DNA from: Poriferisodalis sp965231925 | Lineage (GTDB): Bacteria > Actinomycetota > Acidimicrobiia > Acidimicrobiales > Poriferisodalaceae | Direction of reading: 5' to 3' | Assembly (NCBI GenBank): GCA_965231925.1 | Contig: OZ246894.1 | Span: 558,001 to 622,000, forward strand | DNA: 64,000 nt | Part shown: piece after piece, positions 43,608 to 53,632 of the stretch | Layout: each line of letters opens with the position of its first letter | How positions within the stretch are numbered: position 1 is the first letter of the stretch | Notes under the pieces: model-generated | Told to the model about the DNA's origin: nothing | The model's input: only the letters and a program-made list of their open reading frames with translations | Database searches by the model: none | Translations under genes and position numbers: made by a program

Positions 43608-45131
43608 TCATGCCGCGGCTGGTTCGCCGCGCGAGTCGCTGACTGATTCGGTTGGCCCGGTTGGTCTGGTTGATCCGGTTGGCCCACAGGGTTCGGGTGG
43701 TCGAGCGTCGGGTGGTTCGGTGTTGCGGTCGACCCGTGGTGTTCGGTCGGATCGGTCGTCAGGCGGTGGTCGGCTGGGTGGGTCTGCAGCGGCTGTCCGG
43801 CTGGGTCGATGCTTGGGTGGTGTTCGGCGGGGTCGGCCGTCGGGTGGGGTTTCGATGGGCCAGTGGTGTTGGTGGTGGTCGGTGTGGCAGGGCTCGCACA
43901 GATTGGCGAGGTTCGGGACGTCGGTGTGCCCGCCGTTTTCGTAGTGGTCGATGTGGTGGGCGTGGCAGCGTTCTGAGTGGGTGGCACACGCGATGCAGCC
44001 GCCGTCGCGGATGGCCAGGATGATCTTCTGAGCCTCAGAGGCGCTGCGTACCCGGCCCAAAGCGAGCTGGCTCCAGTCGCTGCTGAAGATGGCAGGCAGG
44101 ATCTTGGCGTCAGCGGCCAGCTCGCCAAGCTGCGCTGCCGACAAAGGCCTGCCGTCGTCGAGGCGAGCGTTCGCGAGCCGCCCAGAGGCAATGTCGTAAT
44201 CGGCGGCGATCACCAGGCTGGCCCCGGGTCGCTGGCGGCCCGAGATCAGATCGCACAACGCGTCGGCGCTGCGCTGAGCGAAAGTGTCGTCGGCTGATTC
44301 GTCGCGCTGGCGCACGGCCCGCTCGGCCGCGGCGAGATGCAAGCTCACCTGCCGTCCGGCGAGGTAGTCCAGGTCGGCACGCAGATGCCACATGCCGTCG
44401 TCGCCGAGCACCAGCGAGCAGCGACGCTCGGCGCGCTGGAAGGCCAGCTCCGCGTCGGCGGGGTCAATCTCGCCGTTGTCGACTTGGGCCTGCACCTGCT
44501 CGATCTCGTACTGACGCCGATAGTCGAGCGTGCGTCGGGCGATCATGTCCGACGGGTACGCCTCGCACAGCTCCAGCAGATCGCTCTCATCGAGCTTGTG
44601 CTCCTTGGGGGCCTCTCGGGCGACCAGCCGAGCGTGAGACACATGAATCTCGCCCGCAGCCAACGCGTCGAACGTGTCGCCCAGATCGTGGTCGGCGAGC
44701 GCTTCGGCCAGACGGGTCTCGTTGCGAGCCTGCGCTGTGTTCATGCGGGTGTACTCGCGCAGCTGCCACGCAGCCGACCGCGCCCCGTCACGGCACACCA
44801 ACTCGCCCACCGCGGCCAGAAACCGCGCTTCGGCGCGGGACCGCTCAGCGGCCAGCTCGACGACACGATCCACCAGATCGTCATGAGCCAAGAACTCCAA
44901 GCCCATCTCCGACACACAGCCCGCATCCATGAAAGCGCCACGCTCCGCACCCGCCGCAGCGGCTTGCTCGCGGCCCGCCGCCCGATGCAGCTCAGCCCAG
45001 CGCGCCCGATCGTCGCCCTGCGCCGCCGAGGGTTCACCGGTATCACAAGCACCAGAAGCGCCAGCCGATTTCCCGCCGAAAACGGCCGGGTGACTGCCGG
45101 GCGAGCCCTCAGGGCGACGGTCGGTGAACAT
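43608..45131 (-). CDS. DUF222/13E12-type HNH endonuclease domain protein
   Basis: 507 residues from the ATG at 45131. The DUF222 part (ARSAAWQLREYTRMNTAQAR, LARADHDLGDTFDALAAGEI-like text) is followed by an HNH nuclease (ACATHSERCHAHHIDHYENG, then NLANLCEPCHTDHHQHHW), and then by a Pro/Thr-rich tail. The family is abundant in actinobacteria, often in repeated copies, and its role is unclear, possibly mobile. The start is set by a clear promoter (45138-45166) that leaves only 6 nt before the ATG, ruling out the longer frame to 45239. Confidence 0.85.
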   Translation of the reverse strand: MFTDRRPEGSPGSHPAVFGGKSAGASGACDTGEPSAAQGDDRARWAELHRAAGREQAAAAGAERGAFMDAGCVSEMGLEFLAHDDLVDRVVELAAERSRAEARFLAAVGELVCRDGARSAAWQLREYTRMNTAQARNETRLAEALADHDLGDTFDALAAGEIHVSHARLVAREAPKEHKLDESDLLELCEAYPSDMIARRTLDYRRQYEIEQVQAQVDNGEIDPADAELAFQRAERRCSLVLGDDGMWHLRADLDYLAGRQVSLHLAAAERAVRQRDESADDTFAQRSADALCDLISGRQRPGASLVIAADYDIASGRLANARLDDGRPLSAAQLGELAADAKILPAIFSSDWSQLALGRVRSASEAQKIILAIRDGGCIACATHSERCHAHHIDHYENGGHTDVPNLANLCEPCHTDHHQHHWPIETPPDGRPRRTPPKHRPSRTAAADPPSRPPPDDRSDRTPRVDRNTEPPDARPPEPCGPTGSTRPTGPTESVSDSRGEPAAA

Positions 45132-45137
45132 GAGAGA

Positions 45138-45166
45138 AGCATACACACGTACGCCACCAATTGCAA
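45138..45166 (-). promoter_or_regulatory. Sigma70-type promoter of the HNH gene
   Basis: On the minus strand TTGCAA (45161-45166) and TATGCT (45138-45143) are exactly 17 bp apart. The -10 ends 6 nt before the ATG, so the transcript should be leaderless. This is the clearest promoter in the window. Confidence 0.65.
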
Positions 45167-45341
45167 ACACTTGTGCGCATTGATTCCGAGGATTTCTGAG
45201 GCACCTCGCGGCACTGTCGAGCCAGCGCAAATTGGGCAAGCATCAGCGCTAACGCTCACGGCTGGGCGTTCATGAGCAAGTATTCGCTGGATCAGTAGGG
45301 AAGTTCCGCCCCCGGGCGGCGGGCGAGGAGCGAGCAATCCG

Positions 45342-46406
45342 ATGGAAATGATGAAGGCCGGCCGGATGGTCGACATCGGGCGCATGGAGTGCGAAGAGAT
45401 TCCCGTGCCCCCGCTGGACGAGGCTTCCTCAGACGCTGCCCTGTCGTCTCGGCCAGACGCCGCCCTGGGCATGACTGCTGTCAACTACGACGTCCTCATC
45501 CGCTCCGAGATGGCTTCGATTTGCGGCAGCGACCTGCACATGGTGATGATGGGAGCCGGCCTAGCGCACCGTCCGCCCTGCCCGCACGGTTTCCCTGGAC
45601 ACGAAGGTGTCGGCATGGTGGTCGAGAGCCGAACGCCGGGCATCTCCGAAGGCACGCACGTGCTGACCTTCCCGAATCCGCCGGTCGGGGAGTGCTTCAA
45701 CGCCTTCCAGCGGATCAACTCCGCCTACTGCGTGCCGCTGCCGGCGAGCAGCGTGCCTCGCTCGCATCTGTTGATGGGTCAGCAGCTCGGCACGGTCATC
45801 TACGCCATGCGTCAGCATCCCCGCGACGTCGCCGGCGAGACCGTCGTCGTGATGGGCCAAGGCTCAGCAGGGCTGTTCTTCACGTACCTGTTGAAGCGCG
45901 CCGGTGCCGAGCGGGTCATCGTCTCGGACCTCTCGCCGACGCGCTTGGCGGTCGCGGAGGCCTACGGCGCAGACGAGTGCTTGAACGCCGCCGAGCTCGG
46001 CAACGTTGGCGTCATCGAGGCAATCAAGGACATGACCGATGGCCGCGGCGCGGACTACGTCGTGGAGGCAGTGGGCCGTTCAGACACGTTCTTGGACTCG
46101 GTTGAGCTCGTACGCATGGACGGCCAGCTCTTGTGGTTCGGGCTGCCATCGACCGACGACAACATTCACGTCCGCTTCCAGAAGTTCTTCCGCAAACGGC
46201 TTTCTGCCGCCAGCACCTACGGGGCCCAGGACGAGCCCGGCTCCATGTCGTTCCGCCAGGCGCTGCAATTGATCGCCTCGGGTGACATCGATGTGTCGCC
46301 CCTGCTCAGCCACGTGTTCGACGTGAGCGACATCGGCGATGCCTTCCGCCTCGCCCACGAGCCCCACGACGCGGGAGCGCTCAAGGTCTCCGTCAGCTTC
46401 GACTAG
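45342..46406 (+). CDS. Zinc-binding medium-chain alcohol dehydrogenase
   Basis: A 354-residue protein. The catalytic-zinc Cys is in EMASICGSDLHMVMM, HGFPGHEGVGMVV gives the conserved HE, and the NAD-binding turn is VVVMGQGSAGLFFTYLLKRA. It resembles threonine or sorbitol dehydrogenase-type enzymes. The structural-zinc Cys cluster is reduced (ECFNAFQRINSAYC). The substrate is unknown. The stop overlaps the convergent ATPase stop. Confidence 0.87.
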   Translation: MEMMKAGRMVDIGRMECEEIPVPPLDEASSDAALSSRPDAALGMTAVNYDVLIRSEMASICGSDLHMVMMGAGLAHRPPCPHGFPGHEGVGMVVESRTPGISEGTHVLTFPNPPVGECFNAFQRINSAYCVPLPASSVPRSHLLMGQQLGTVIYAMRQHPRDVAGETVVVMGQGSAGLFFTYLLKRAGAERVIVSDLSPTRLAVAEAYGADECLNAAELGNVGVIEAIKDMTDGRGADYVVEAVGRSDTFLDSVELVRMDGQLLWFGLPSTDDNIHVRFQKFFRKRLSAASTYGAQDEPGSMSFRQALQLIASGDIDVSPLLSHVFDVSDIGDAFRLAHEPHDAGALKVSVSFD

Positions 46407-47836
46407 CGAGCCGAATCCCGTGATGCCGACGGCATCGTCGTCGAGGATGATGCGTCGGATCGATGCCATTCTTCCCAGAGTGCCGCAATAGGGACAGAGA
46501 GGAGCCGGTCGCCGAAGCTCAGCGCGTGGTGGCCGGTGTGCACCAGGACTCCCATGCGGAATGCGCCGGGCTCAGACCGGTCGAGGCCGTCGCGCAGTGC
46601 CGCGATGTGGCGCAGGTCGCTGGCGCGCGGCGAGGAGGTGGCCTTGATCTCGAGGGCGATGACGGCACCGTCAGGCCGTTCCAGAATGAGATCTGCTTCG
46701 CGCCGTGCGTTGTCGCGGTAGTGGTAGAGCGTCACACGATCAGCACGGGCTGCTAGCTGGCGAGCGACCTCGCCCACGACGAATGTTTCGAGCAGCGGAC
46801 CTGTTGCGGTTGCGGTCGGAGAGCGCAGCGAGTCGGCGTCGACGCCGGTCATCGCAGCTGCCAGCCCGCTGTCGGTCACATGAAGCTTCGGGCGACGCAC
46901 GACACGTGCCGACCGGTTGCGGGTCCACGACGGAAGTTCGTGGACCAGGAACACAGTGCGCAGCCAGCCCACATACGATTCCACGGTCGCTCGATCGGCA
47001 CCGAGCTGCTGTGACCATCTCGCGATGTTCACCTCGCGAGCCGTGTGTGCGGCGGCGAGGCGGAGCAGCCGTCCGAGGAGTTCGGCGCGCCGAACATCGC
47101 CGATCTGCACGATGTCTCGACTGATGACCGTCTCGACGTAGCTGTCGAACCATTCGGCGCGTCCTGACGGGGCCAGTTGTTGCACCTCGGGATACCCGCC
47201 GGTGCAGACCATCTCCAAGTAGTCGTCGCGATCTGGCCGCCCATCGAGCCGGGCGCTGGACAATTCTGGTGCAGCAGTGTCTCCTGCGAACCAGCGCTCG
47301 ATCACAGAGGCCATGCGACCGCCGATCTCCTCGCTGGGCTCTGTCGGGCGGTCCTCGACAAATGCAGGCTTCGAGTCGTCGTGTCGGCCATCGGCGGCAT
47401 ATCCCGCCGCAGCCAACTCTGCTTGAGAGAACGGCCACAGGCGCAAGATGACGGCCCGTCCGGCCAGCGATTCGCTGATGGTCGGCACCGTCAGGAAGTT
47501 CGTGGAACCGGTCAGCAGGAAGCGACCTCGAGCGCTGTTCTCGTCCACCGCGATCTTGACTTCGCGGATCAGCCGTTCCCCGCCGAGTTGCACCTCGTCG
47601 ATGACCAGCGGCGGCTCATAGGCGCGCAGGAAGTTGCGGGGATCGGCCAGCGCAGCATCGAGCATCTGCTTGTCGTCGAGCGTGACATAGGTGCCGCTGC
47701 GCTCCGCAGCGACGGCGCGGGCCAATGTGGTCTTGCCGCACTGGCGAGCACCGTGCAGGACTACGACCCTCGCATTGTCGAGGGAGTCTGCGAGCCGGCG
47801 TCGCATGTGTCTGTCGACGAGCGTCACGCACACCAA
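46403..47836 (-). CDS. DUF4143-type AAA ATPase
   Basis: A 477-residue protein with Walker A in VVVLHGARQCGKTTLARAV, Walker B in PPLVIDEVQLG, sensor RGRFLLTGSTNFLTVPTISE, and a C-terminal DUF4143 nuclease-like half (LYHYRDNARREADLILERPD, VIALEIKATSSPRASDLR). These ATPases are common and of unknown role; some lie beside toxin-antitoxin or defence genes. A relative lies at 57481-58698 inside the integrated element, so the window has two. Confidence 0.87.
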   Translation of the reverse strand: MVCVTLVDRHMRRRLADSLDNARVVVLHGARQCGKTTLARAVAAERSGTYVTLDDKQMLDAALADPRNFLRAYEPPLVIDEVQLGGERLIREVKIAVDENSARGRFLLTGSTNFLTVPTISESLAGRAVILRLWPFSQAELAAAGYAADGRHDDSKPAFVEDRPTEPSEEIGGRMASVIERWFAGDTAAPELSSARLDGRPDRDDYLEMVCTGGYPEVQQLAPSGRAEWFDSYVETVISRDIVQIGDVRRAELLGRLLRLAAAHTAREVNIARWSQQLGADRATVESYVGWLRTVFLVHELPSWTRNRSARVVRRPKLHVTDSGLAAAMTGVDADSLRSPTATATGPLLETFVVGEVARQLAARADRVTLYHYRDNARREADLILERPDGAVIALEIKATSSPRASDLRHIAALRDGLDRSEPGAFRMGVLVHTGHHALSFGDRLLSVPIAALWEEWHRSDASSSTTMPSASRDSAR

Positions 47837-48038
47837 CGTAGCGGCAAACCACAGTTTCGTATCGGCCTAAATCCTATTTCTGTATGAGCTCAAACCTACA
47901 TTCCGTATTGCCAGCGTCGCCCCACGATTCTTGCAGCGGCCGAGTCCGTGGCTCGAAACAGCAGCCAGCCCGTGACGTCGACGATGGCGGATGCTGTGCA
48001 TTCGGCCATTGTCGGCCGTTGGGTGGGCTTGGCCCGGC

Positions 48039-49328
48039 TCAGTCGAGCGCTTCGATGGCGGCGACGAGGATGTCGAGGCCCTCGTCCAACTCGGCTTCGG
48101 TCACGTTCATCATCGGTGTGATGCGGATGACGTTGCCGTAGAGGCCGCCCTTGCCCACGAGCAGGCCGCGGTCCTTGGTGGACTCCAGCACTGCACCGGT
48201 GGTTGCGGCGTCGGGCTCGATGCTGTCGGGGTGGCAGAACTCGAGGCCCTGCATGAGACCCTTGCCGCGCAACTCGGCTACATGAGGCGACGCATCGCAC
48301 ACGGGCGCCAGTCGTTCGTTCATTTGCGCCCCGCGAGCGGCGGCGTTGCCCTGCAGGTCATTGTCGAGCAGGTAGCGCAAGGTGGCCCGGCCCGCGGCGG
48401 TCGAGAGCGGGTTCCCGCCGAAGGTGGTGATCGAGTTACGGGTCAGGCAATTCATGAGATCGGCCCGGGCCACGATTCCCGCCAACGTGATGCCGTTGCC
48501 GACGCCTTTGGCAAATGTGATCGCGTCGGGCGTGATGCCGTGCGCCTCATATCCCCAGAAATGCTCGCCGGTGCGTCCCCACCCGGATTGCACCTCGTCG
48601 GAGATGAACAAGATCCCCTCCGAGTGCAGCACCTTGCCCATCGCCCCGAAGAAACCGTCGGGAGGTGTGGCGAAGCCGCCGACACCCTGGATGGGCTCGG
48701 CGATGAGCGCCGAGAAGCCGCCTGAGTCGGTCATGTCGATGAGCTGGACGAGATCCTCCACGCAGGCGTTGGTGAAGGCGTCGTCATCGAGGTTCCTGAA
48801 CGGGCTGCGCAGCCGGTAGCCACCCTGCACGAACTGCACGTCGAGCCCGCTGAAGCTGCTCGTCGACCAAGCGCGGTGGCTGGTGATCGCCTGGGCCGTG
48901 AGCGAGCGGCCGTGGTAGCTATTGCGCATCGCCAGCACCTGATTGCTGTTGCGGTAGTTGGTGGCCAGCAGGATCGCCGTGTCGTTGGCCTCGCTGCCCG
49001 AGGTGGTGAACAGCACCCTCGGGTCGGGGATGCCCGACACAGCGGCGACCTCCTCGGCGAACGAGATCATCTCCTCATTCAGGTACAGCGTGGAGGTGTG
49101 CATCACCTTGGCTGCCTGGGCCTGCACGGCCTCGACCACGACGGGGTTGGCGTGCCCGATCATCGTGGTGAGGATTCCTCCGAAGAAGTCGAGGTAGCGG
49201 TTGCCCTCATTGTCGAAGACGTAGCTCCCCTCGCCGCGGTCGATCGAGATCGGCCGGTCGTACAAGGGGCTGATGAAGCTGGGCAGGATCGCGCGGTAGC
49301 GCTCCGCGAGATCGGCGGTAGCAGCCAT
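48039..49328 (-). CDS. Class III aminotransferase, alanine-glyoxylate (AGXT2) type
   Basis: A 429-residue PLP enzyme. The Lys is in DAITFAKGVGNGITLAGIV, the cofactor region is RVLFTTSGSEANDTAILLAT and the acidic partner is GILFISDEVQSGWGRTG. The N-terminal ERYRAILPSFISPLYDRPIS fits the AGXT2 group, which uses glyoxylate as amino acceptor and also handles dimethylarginine or beta-amino acids. It is divergent from the hydroxyacid oxidase and dehydrogenase operon at 49437, so glyoxylate may link the two. The 200 bp after it shows no gene. Confidence 0.88.
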   Translation of the reverse strand: MAATADLAERYRAILPSFISPLYDRPISIDRGEGSYVFDNEGNRYLDFFGGILTTMIGHANPVVVEAVQAQAAKVMHTSTLYLNEEMISFAEEVAAVSGIPDPRVLFTTSGSEANDTAILLATNYRNSNQVLAMRNSYHGRSLTAQAITSHRAWSTSSFSGLDVQFVQGGYRLRSPFRNLDDDAFTNACVEDLVQLIDMTDSGGFSALIAEPIQGVGGFATPPDGFFGAMGKVLHSEGILFISDEVQSGWGRTGEHFWGYEAHGITPDAITFAKGVGNGITLAGIVARADLMNCLTRNSITTFGGNPLSTAAGRATLRYLLDNDLQGNAAARGAQMNERLAPVCDASPHVAELRGKGLMQGLEFCHPDSIEPDAATTGAVLESTKDRGLLVGKGGLYGNVIRITPMMNVTEAELDEGLDILVAAIEALD

Positions 49329-49436
49329 GTCGGCTCACTTTCGCATTGCTTGAAGAAATCGGATGCCCGAACCGCAGTCTCCGATTCATGCGGAACGGGC
49401 ATGGGGAAGTTCGGGCACATCGTAGAGTTCGCGTTC

Positions 49437-50675
49437 ATGGCGGGGTTGACGACATGGGTATCGCAGGCCTACGGAACGGCCCGCAGCGTCATGCAGTTCG
49501 GCAAGTTCGAACATGACGCGGACAAACGGCATCTGATCCGGGCCGCCGACGTATGCGATTTGCGCCGCATGGCGAAACGCCGGATGCCGGCAGGCTGCTT
49601 CGACTACATCGATGGAGCCGCTGAAGACGAGGTCAGCGCCGAGCGCAGCGTGTCCGCATATCACCGCTGGCAATTCCGGCCGCGGGTGCTGCGAGACGTG
49701 AGCGAGGTGGACATCTCGGGCAAGGTGCTGGGCACCGAAGTGCCCATCCCGCTGGTCATCGCTCCGACGGGTTTCGACCGCATCGCCCATTCGCAAGGCG
49801 AGCTGGCCGTGGCACGAGCGGCGGAGCGAGCCGGCATCCCGTACTCGCTCTCGACGATGGGCACCCGCTCGGTTGAGGAAGTAGCCGACGTGTGCGGCGG
49901 CAGGAAGTTCTTCCAGGTGTACGTCTGGCGTGATCGTGAACTGATGGCCGACTTGCTGAAGCGCTCGGCTGCGGCCGGTTACGAGGCGATCATGATCACG
50001 GTCGACACCGCGGTGCTGGGACGCCGCGAGCGCGACGTGCGCCACGGCTTCAGCCTCCCGCCCAAGCTGGGGCCCGACACGATCATCGATGGCCTGCTGC
50101 ACCCGCGCTGGCTGCTGGATTTCCTCAGCAACGAGCCGATCAAGTTCTCGAATTGCGAGGGGGCGACCGGTGGCGACGGCGGCGACGCAGTTGCGCTGGC
50201 CGACTACATCAACAGCCAGTTCGACCCGTCGCTGTCGTGGGACGACATCGAGTGGTTCCGTGACCGCTGGGACGGCCCGGTGATGCTCAAGGGCGTGCTC
50301 TCAGCCGAGGACGCAAAGATTGCGGCTGACATGGAGTTCGACGCCGTGATCGTGTCGAACCACGGCGGGCGTCAGCTCGATGGGGCCCCCGCCCCTGTGG
50401 AGTGCGTGCCTGCGATTCGTGAGGCAGTCGGCGACCGCTGCGAGGTCATCTGCGACGGCGGCATCCGGCGCGGCAGCGACATCGTGAAGGCGTTGGCGCT
50501 GGGAGCCGACGCGGCCATGATCGGCCGTGCGTATCTGTATGCCCTCGGTGCAGCGGGAGAGACGGGGGTGGACTGGGTGCTCAACTACTTCGTCGAGGGC
50601 ATGACCCGCACGATGCGTCTGAACGGCGTTCGCTCGACCGCGGACCTGACCCCCGAACTGCTTGAGAGAGTCTGA
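49437..50675 (+). CDS. FMN-dependent alpha-hydroxyacid oxidase/dehydrogenase
   Basis: 412 residues from the ATG at 49437; the ATG at 49491 is also possible. FDYIDGAAEDEVSAERS and VIAPTGFDRIAHSQGELAVA begin the FMN barrel; AVIVSNHGGRQLDGAPAPVE contains the catalytic His and the substrate Arg. The family includes glycolate, lactate and mandelate oxidases; glycolate to glyoxylate would suit the neighbouring glyoxylate aminotransferases. It is followed after 10 bp by the FAD/GcvT dehydrogenase on the same strand. The open frame continues upstream to 48876, but that part overlaps the divergent gene. Confidence 0.87.
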   Translation: MAGLTTWVSQAYGTARSVMQFGKFEHDADKRHLIRAADVCDLRRMAKRRMPAGCFDYIDGAAEDEVSAERSVSAYHRWQFRPRVLRDVSEVDISGKVLGTEVPIPLVIAPTGFDRIAHSQGELAVARAAERAGIPYSLSTMGTRSVEEVADVCGGRKFFQVYVWRDRELMADLLKRSAAAGYEAIMITVDTAVLGRRERDVRHGFSLPPKLGPDTIIDGLLHPRWLLDFLSNEPIKFSNCEGATGGDGGDAVALADYINSQFDPSLSWDDIEWFRDRWDGPVMLKGVLSAEDAKIAADMEFDAVIVSNHGGRQLDGAPAPVECVPAIREAVGDRCEVICDGGIRRGSDIVKALALGADAAMIGRAYLYALGAAGETGVDWVLNYFVEGMTRTMRLNGVRSTADLTPELLERV

Positions 50676-50685
50676 GGCACACCTC

Positions 50686-53232
50686 GTGGCGGATCAGACC
50701 CTGTCGCAGCGCGCAACGCCGAATCGCACGATCCCCGACCGAGCCGAAGTGGTGGTTGTCGGCGGAGGCATTGTCGGCTGTGCCATCGCCTACCACCTCG
50801 TGCGTCGCGGCATCCGCGACGTGCTGCTGCTCGAGCAGAACCAGCTCACCGCCGGCACCACCTGGCATGCAGCCGGGCTGGCGGCGCAGCTCAAGGCGAC
50901 GTACAGCCTCACCAAGCTCGCCACGTACTCGGTGCGGCTGTTCGAAGCGCTGGAGGACGAGACGGGCCAAGCCACAGGCTTCCGGGCGCCGGGCTCGATC
51001 TCCGTCGCGTCTGATGCCGAGCGTTGGGAGGAGATCCTGCGCGGCGCGTCGATGGGGGCCACTGTCGGCGTCGAGTCCCGCCAGATCGACATGGACGAGC
51101 TCGCCGAGATGTGGCCGCTGATGCGCACCGACGATCTGGTGGGAGCGCTGTACCTGCCAGACGACGGTCTGGTCTCGCCGGTGGACGCCACCATGGCTTT
51201 GGCCAAGGGGGCACGAGCCCGCGGGTGCCGCATCATCGAACGGGTGGCGGTCACCGGCCTCGAAACCCGCAACGGTGCCATCTGCGGTGTGCTGACGGAA
51301 ACCGCTGGCGGCACCGACGATGACGGGGGTCATCTGATCGAAACCGAGACCGTTGTGCTCGCAACCGGCATGTGGACCCGCCACTTGGCTGCGCAGGTCG
51401 GGGTGAACGTCCCGCTGCAAGCCTGCGAGCACTTCTACGTGGTCACCGAACCGCTTGAGGGGCTCGACACCTCCACGCCCATACTTCGCGACCCCACCAA
51501 CTACACGTACTTCAAGGAAGAGACCGGCAAGCTCATGGTCGGCTTCTTCGAGCCCGAGGCCAAGGTGTGGCGCCTCGACGGCATCCCGCGGGACTTCAGC
51601 TTCGGCACGCTCGACGAAGACTGGGACCACGTCGGTCCGGTGTTCGAGCGCTCATGCCACCGGGTTCCTGCGCTGGCTGACTGCGGCGTGCAGCTGTTCT
51701 TCAACGGTCCCGAGTCGTTCACTCCCGACGGCACCTACTACCTCGGCGAGGCTCCTGAAGTCGACGGCTGTTTCGTGGCTGCGGGCTTCAACTCCGTCGG
51801 CATCCAGTCCGCCGGTGGGGCCGGCTGGGTGCTGGCCGACTGGATCGCGGATCGCCACCCGCCGATGGACCTTTCTGCGGTTGACATCCGGCGTGCTCTG
51901 CCGTTCCAGGCCGACAACGGCTACCTGGCCGAGCGCATCAGCGAGAGCCTCGGGCTGCTGTACGCGATGCACTGGCCGTTCTTCCAGTACACGAGCGCAC
52001 GCGACCAGCGTCGCTCTGCGCTGCATGACGCGATGGATGCGGCGGGAGCGGTGTTCGGCGAGACGGCCGGCTGGGAGCGGGCCAACTGGTTCGCCGAGCC
52101 CGGCCAGGAGCGCGAGTACCGCTACAGCTACGGCAAGCAGAACTGGTTCGAGAATTCCGGCCGGGAATGCGATGCGGTGCGCAACGGGGTTGCGCTCTTC
52201 GACCAGTCATCGTTCGCCAAGTTCACGGTAAGCGGTCCCGATGCGCTCGACGTGCTCGACACCCTCAGCGTGGCGTCGATCGATGTGCCTGCCGGCCGCG
52301 CCGTCTATACCCAATGGTGCAACGAGCGAGGCGGCATCGAAGCCGACCTGACGGTGACCCGGCTGGGCGACGACGACTTCTGGGTCGTGACATCCGCGGC
52401 CACCCAGACCCGTGATTGGGCGTGGCTGCGGCGCAACTGTCGGGGCCGCGACGTCGAGATCGCCGATGTGACCGACGAGTGGGCGGTGCTCGGCCTGATG
52501 GGGCCCCAATCGAGGAACCTGCTCAGCAGGGTCACCGAGGCTGCCTTGGACAACGAGTCGTTCGGATTTGGAGCTGCGCAGCACATCGATGTTGCGACCT
52601 CAGCTGGCTCGAAACCGGTGTTGGCAGTTCGCATGAGCTACGTGGGCGAACTCGGCTGGGAGCTGTACGTCCCCAACGCCCACGCGGTGACGGTCTACGA
52701 GGCGCTGAAGGACGCTGCGGCCGACGCCGATGGCTTGGAGCTGGCACACGCCGGCTATCACGCCATGAACACACTGCGCCTGGAGTGCGGCTACCGCCAC
52801 TGGGGCCACGACATCAGCGACGAGGACTCGCCGCTGGAGGCCGGTCTCGGTTTCGCGATCGCCTGGGACAAGGAGCGCGACTTCATCGGCCGCGCAGCTC
52901 TAGAAGCACAGCGCCACGAGCCGCGCACTCGCCGGCTCATCCAGTTCCGTCTCGAAGACCCCGACGTGCTCGCCTACCACGACGAGCCGATCCGCCGCGA
53001 CGGCGAGCTCGTGGGCCGGGTCACCTCGGCCATGTGGAGCTATACCGCGGACCGCTGCTTGGCGATGGGCTACGTGACCCACCCGACGGCGGCCGATCCG
53101 CAGCCGCAGGCCGTTACGAAGTCTTGGCTCGAAGCCGGATCATTCGACATCGAGATCGCCGGTCGACGCATCGCCGCCACGCCCTCCATCCGCAGCTTCT
53201 ACGACCCCGCCAACCGACGCGTCCGCATGTAG
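50686..53232 (+). CDS. FAD dehydrogenase with GcvT domain, dimethylglycine/sarcosine dehydrogenase type
   Basis: 848 residues from the GTG at 50686, with GAGG upstream. The N-terminal FAD fold begins AEVVVVGGGIVGCAIAYHLV, with GTTWHAAGLAAQLKATYSLT. A linker (FAEPGQEREYRYSYGKQNWF) leads to a GcvT folate domain (ESFGFGAAQHIDVATS, GELGWELYVPNAHAVTVYEA). Family members oxidise dimethylglycine or sarcosine and pass the C1 unit to tetrahydrofolate. It lies 10 bp after the hydroxyacid oxidase and is probably co-transcribed. It is one of two such genes in the window, about 30% alike by eye. Confidence 0.9.
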   Translation: MADQTLSQRATPNRTIPDRAEVVVVGGGIVGCAIAYHLVRRGIRDVLLLEQNQLTAGTTWHAAGLAAQLKATYSLTKLATYSVRLFEALEDETGQATGFRAPGSISVASDAERWEEILRGASMGATVGVESRQIDMDELAEMWPLMRTDDLVGALYLPDDGLVSPVDATMALAKGARARGCRIIERVAVTGLETRNGAICGVLTETAGGTDDDGGHLIETETVVLATGMWTRHLAAQVGVNVPLQACEHFYVVTEPLEGLDTSTPILRDPTNYTYFKEETGKLMVGFFEPEAKVWRLDGIPRDFSFGTLDEDWDHVGPVFERSCHRVPALADCGVQLFFNGPESFTPDGTYYLGEAPEVDGCFVAAGFNSVGIQSAGGAGWVLADWIADRHPPMDLSAVDIRRALPFQADNGYLAERISESLGLLYAMHWPFFQYTSARDQRRSALHDAMDAAGAVFGETAGWERANWFAEPGQEREYRYSYGKQNWFENSGRECDAVRNGVALFDQSSFAKFTVSGPDALDVLDTLSVASIDVPAGRAVYTQWCNERGGIEADLTVTRLGDDDFWVVTSAATQTRDWAWLRRNCRGRDVEIADVTDEWAVLGLMGPQSRNLLSRVTEAALDNESFGFGAAQHIDVATSAGSKPVLAVRMSYVGELGWELYVPNAHAVTVYEALKDAAADADGLELAHAGYHAMNTLRLECGYRHWGHDISDEDSPLEAGLGFAIAWDKERDFIGRAALEAQRHEPRTRRLIQFRLEDPDVLAYHDEPIRRDGELVGRVTSAMWSYTADRCLAMGYVTHPTAADPQPQAVTKSWLEAGSFDIEIAGRRIAATPSIRSFYDPANRRVRM

Positions 53233-53263
53233 TTGTCGTGTAGTTGTTCCAGCGCGAGTCACG

Positions 53264-53467
53264 TTGGGAAAGATCGAACGGCTCGCCAGGCTGCGCACCG
53301 CCGCAGCGGTCGTCTGCGTCGATGTCACCCTGCAGCGCCTGCTCGATGACGGCGCCGATGCCGCCGACCAACGATTCGCAACCTGCGCAGAACTGCTGCG
53401 CGACGCCCAGGCTGAACTCGCAGCCGCAGACCCCGTCACCGGCGAACCGTTCGTCACAGCTCCGTAG
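53264..53467 (+). CDS. Small hypothetical protein at the element's left repeat
   Basis: A 67-residue frame starting at TTG: GKIERLARLRTAAAVVCVDV, ending ADPVTGEPFVTAP. The start codon is weak and no family is recognised. Its last codons lie in the left 60-bp repeat. The right repeat encodes the near-identical end GEPSVTAP and stop, so the element may have entered at the 3' end of this gene. Confidence 0.4.
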   Translation: MGKIERLARLRTAAAVVCVDVTLQRLLDDGADAADQRFATCAELLRDAQAELAAADPVTGEPFVTAP

Positions 53468-53500
53468 CCGGCAGCCGCGTTAAGCGCCCAGTTGATCGGC
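53441..53500. repeat. Left 60-bp direct repeat (att-like)
   Basis: It covers the end of the small gene at 53264 and 33 bp beyond. Six mismatches to the right copy, spread evenly. A tandem 11-nt repeat (ACCCTCATCCC, 53571-53592) lies between it and the recombinase gene and could be a recombinase arm site. Confidence 0.75.
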
Positions 53501-53632
53501 ACCACGAACCAGACTTGCAGCCGCAGCGCAATGGGCCGCAGCCTGATGTGCGAATCGCCCCTGCGAGTGGACCCTCATCCCACCCTCATCCCACCAAAGG
53601 ACGAGGGGTCGACAATTTAGAGTTCATGGCTG

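Noticed and set aside
43630..43720. GGTTGGCCC-like repeats at the end of the HNH gene as a regulatory array.
   Set aside because: They are explained by the Pro/Thr/Gly-rich tail of the encoded protein.
48876..49436. N-terminal extension of the hydroxyacid oxidase frame.
   Set aside because: It overlaps the divergent aminotransferase by about 450 bp and reads like its complement; FMN-oxidase homology begins after 49491.
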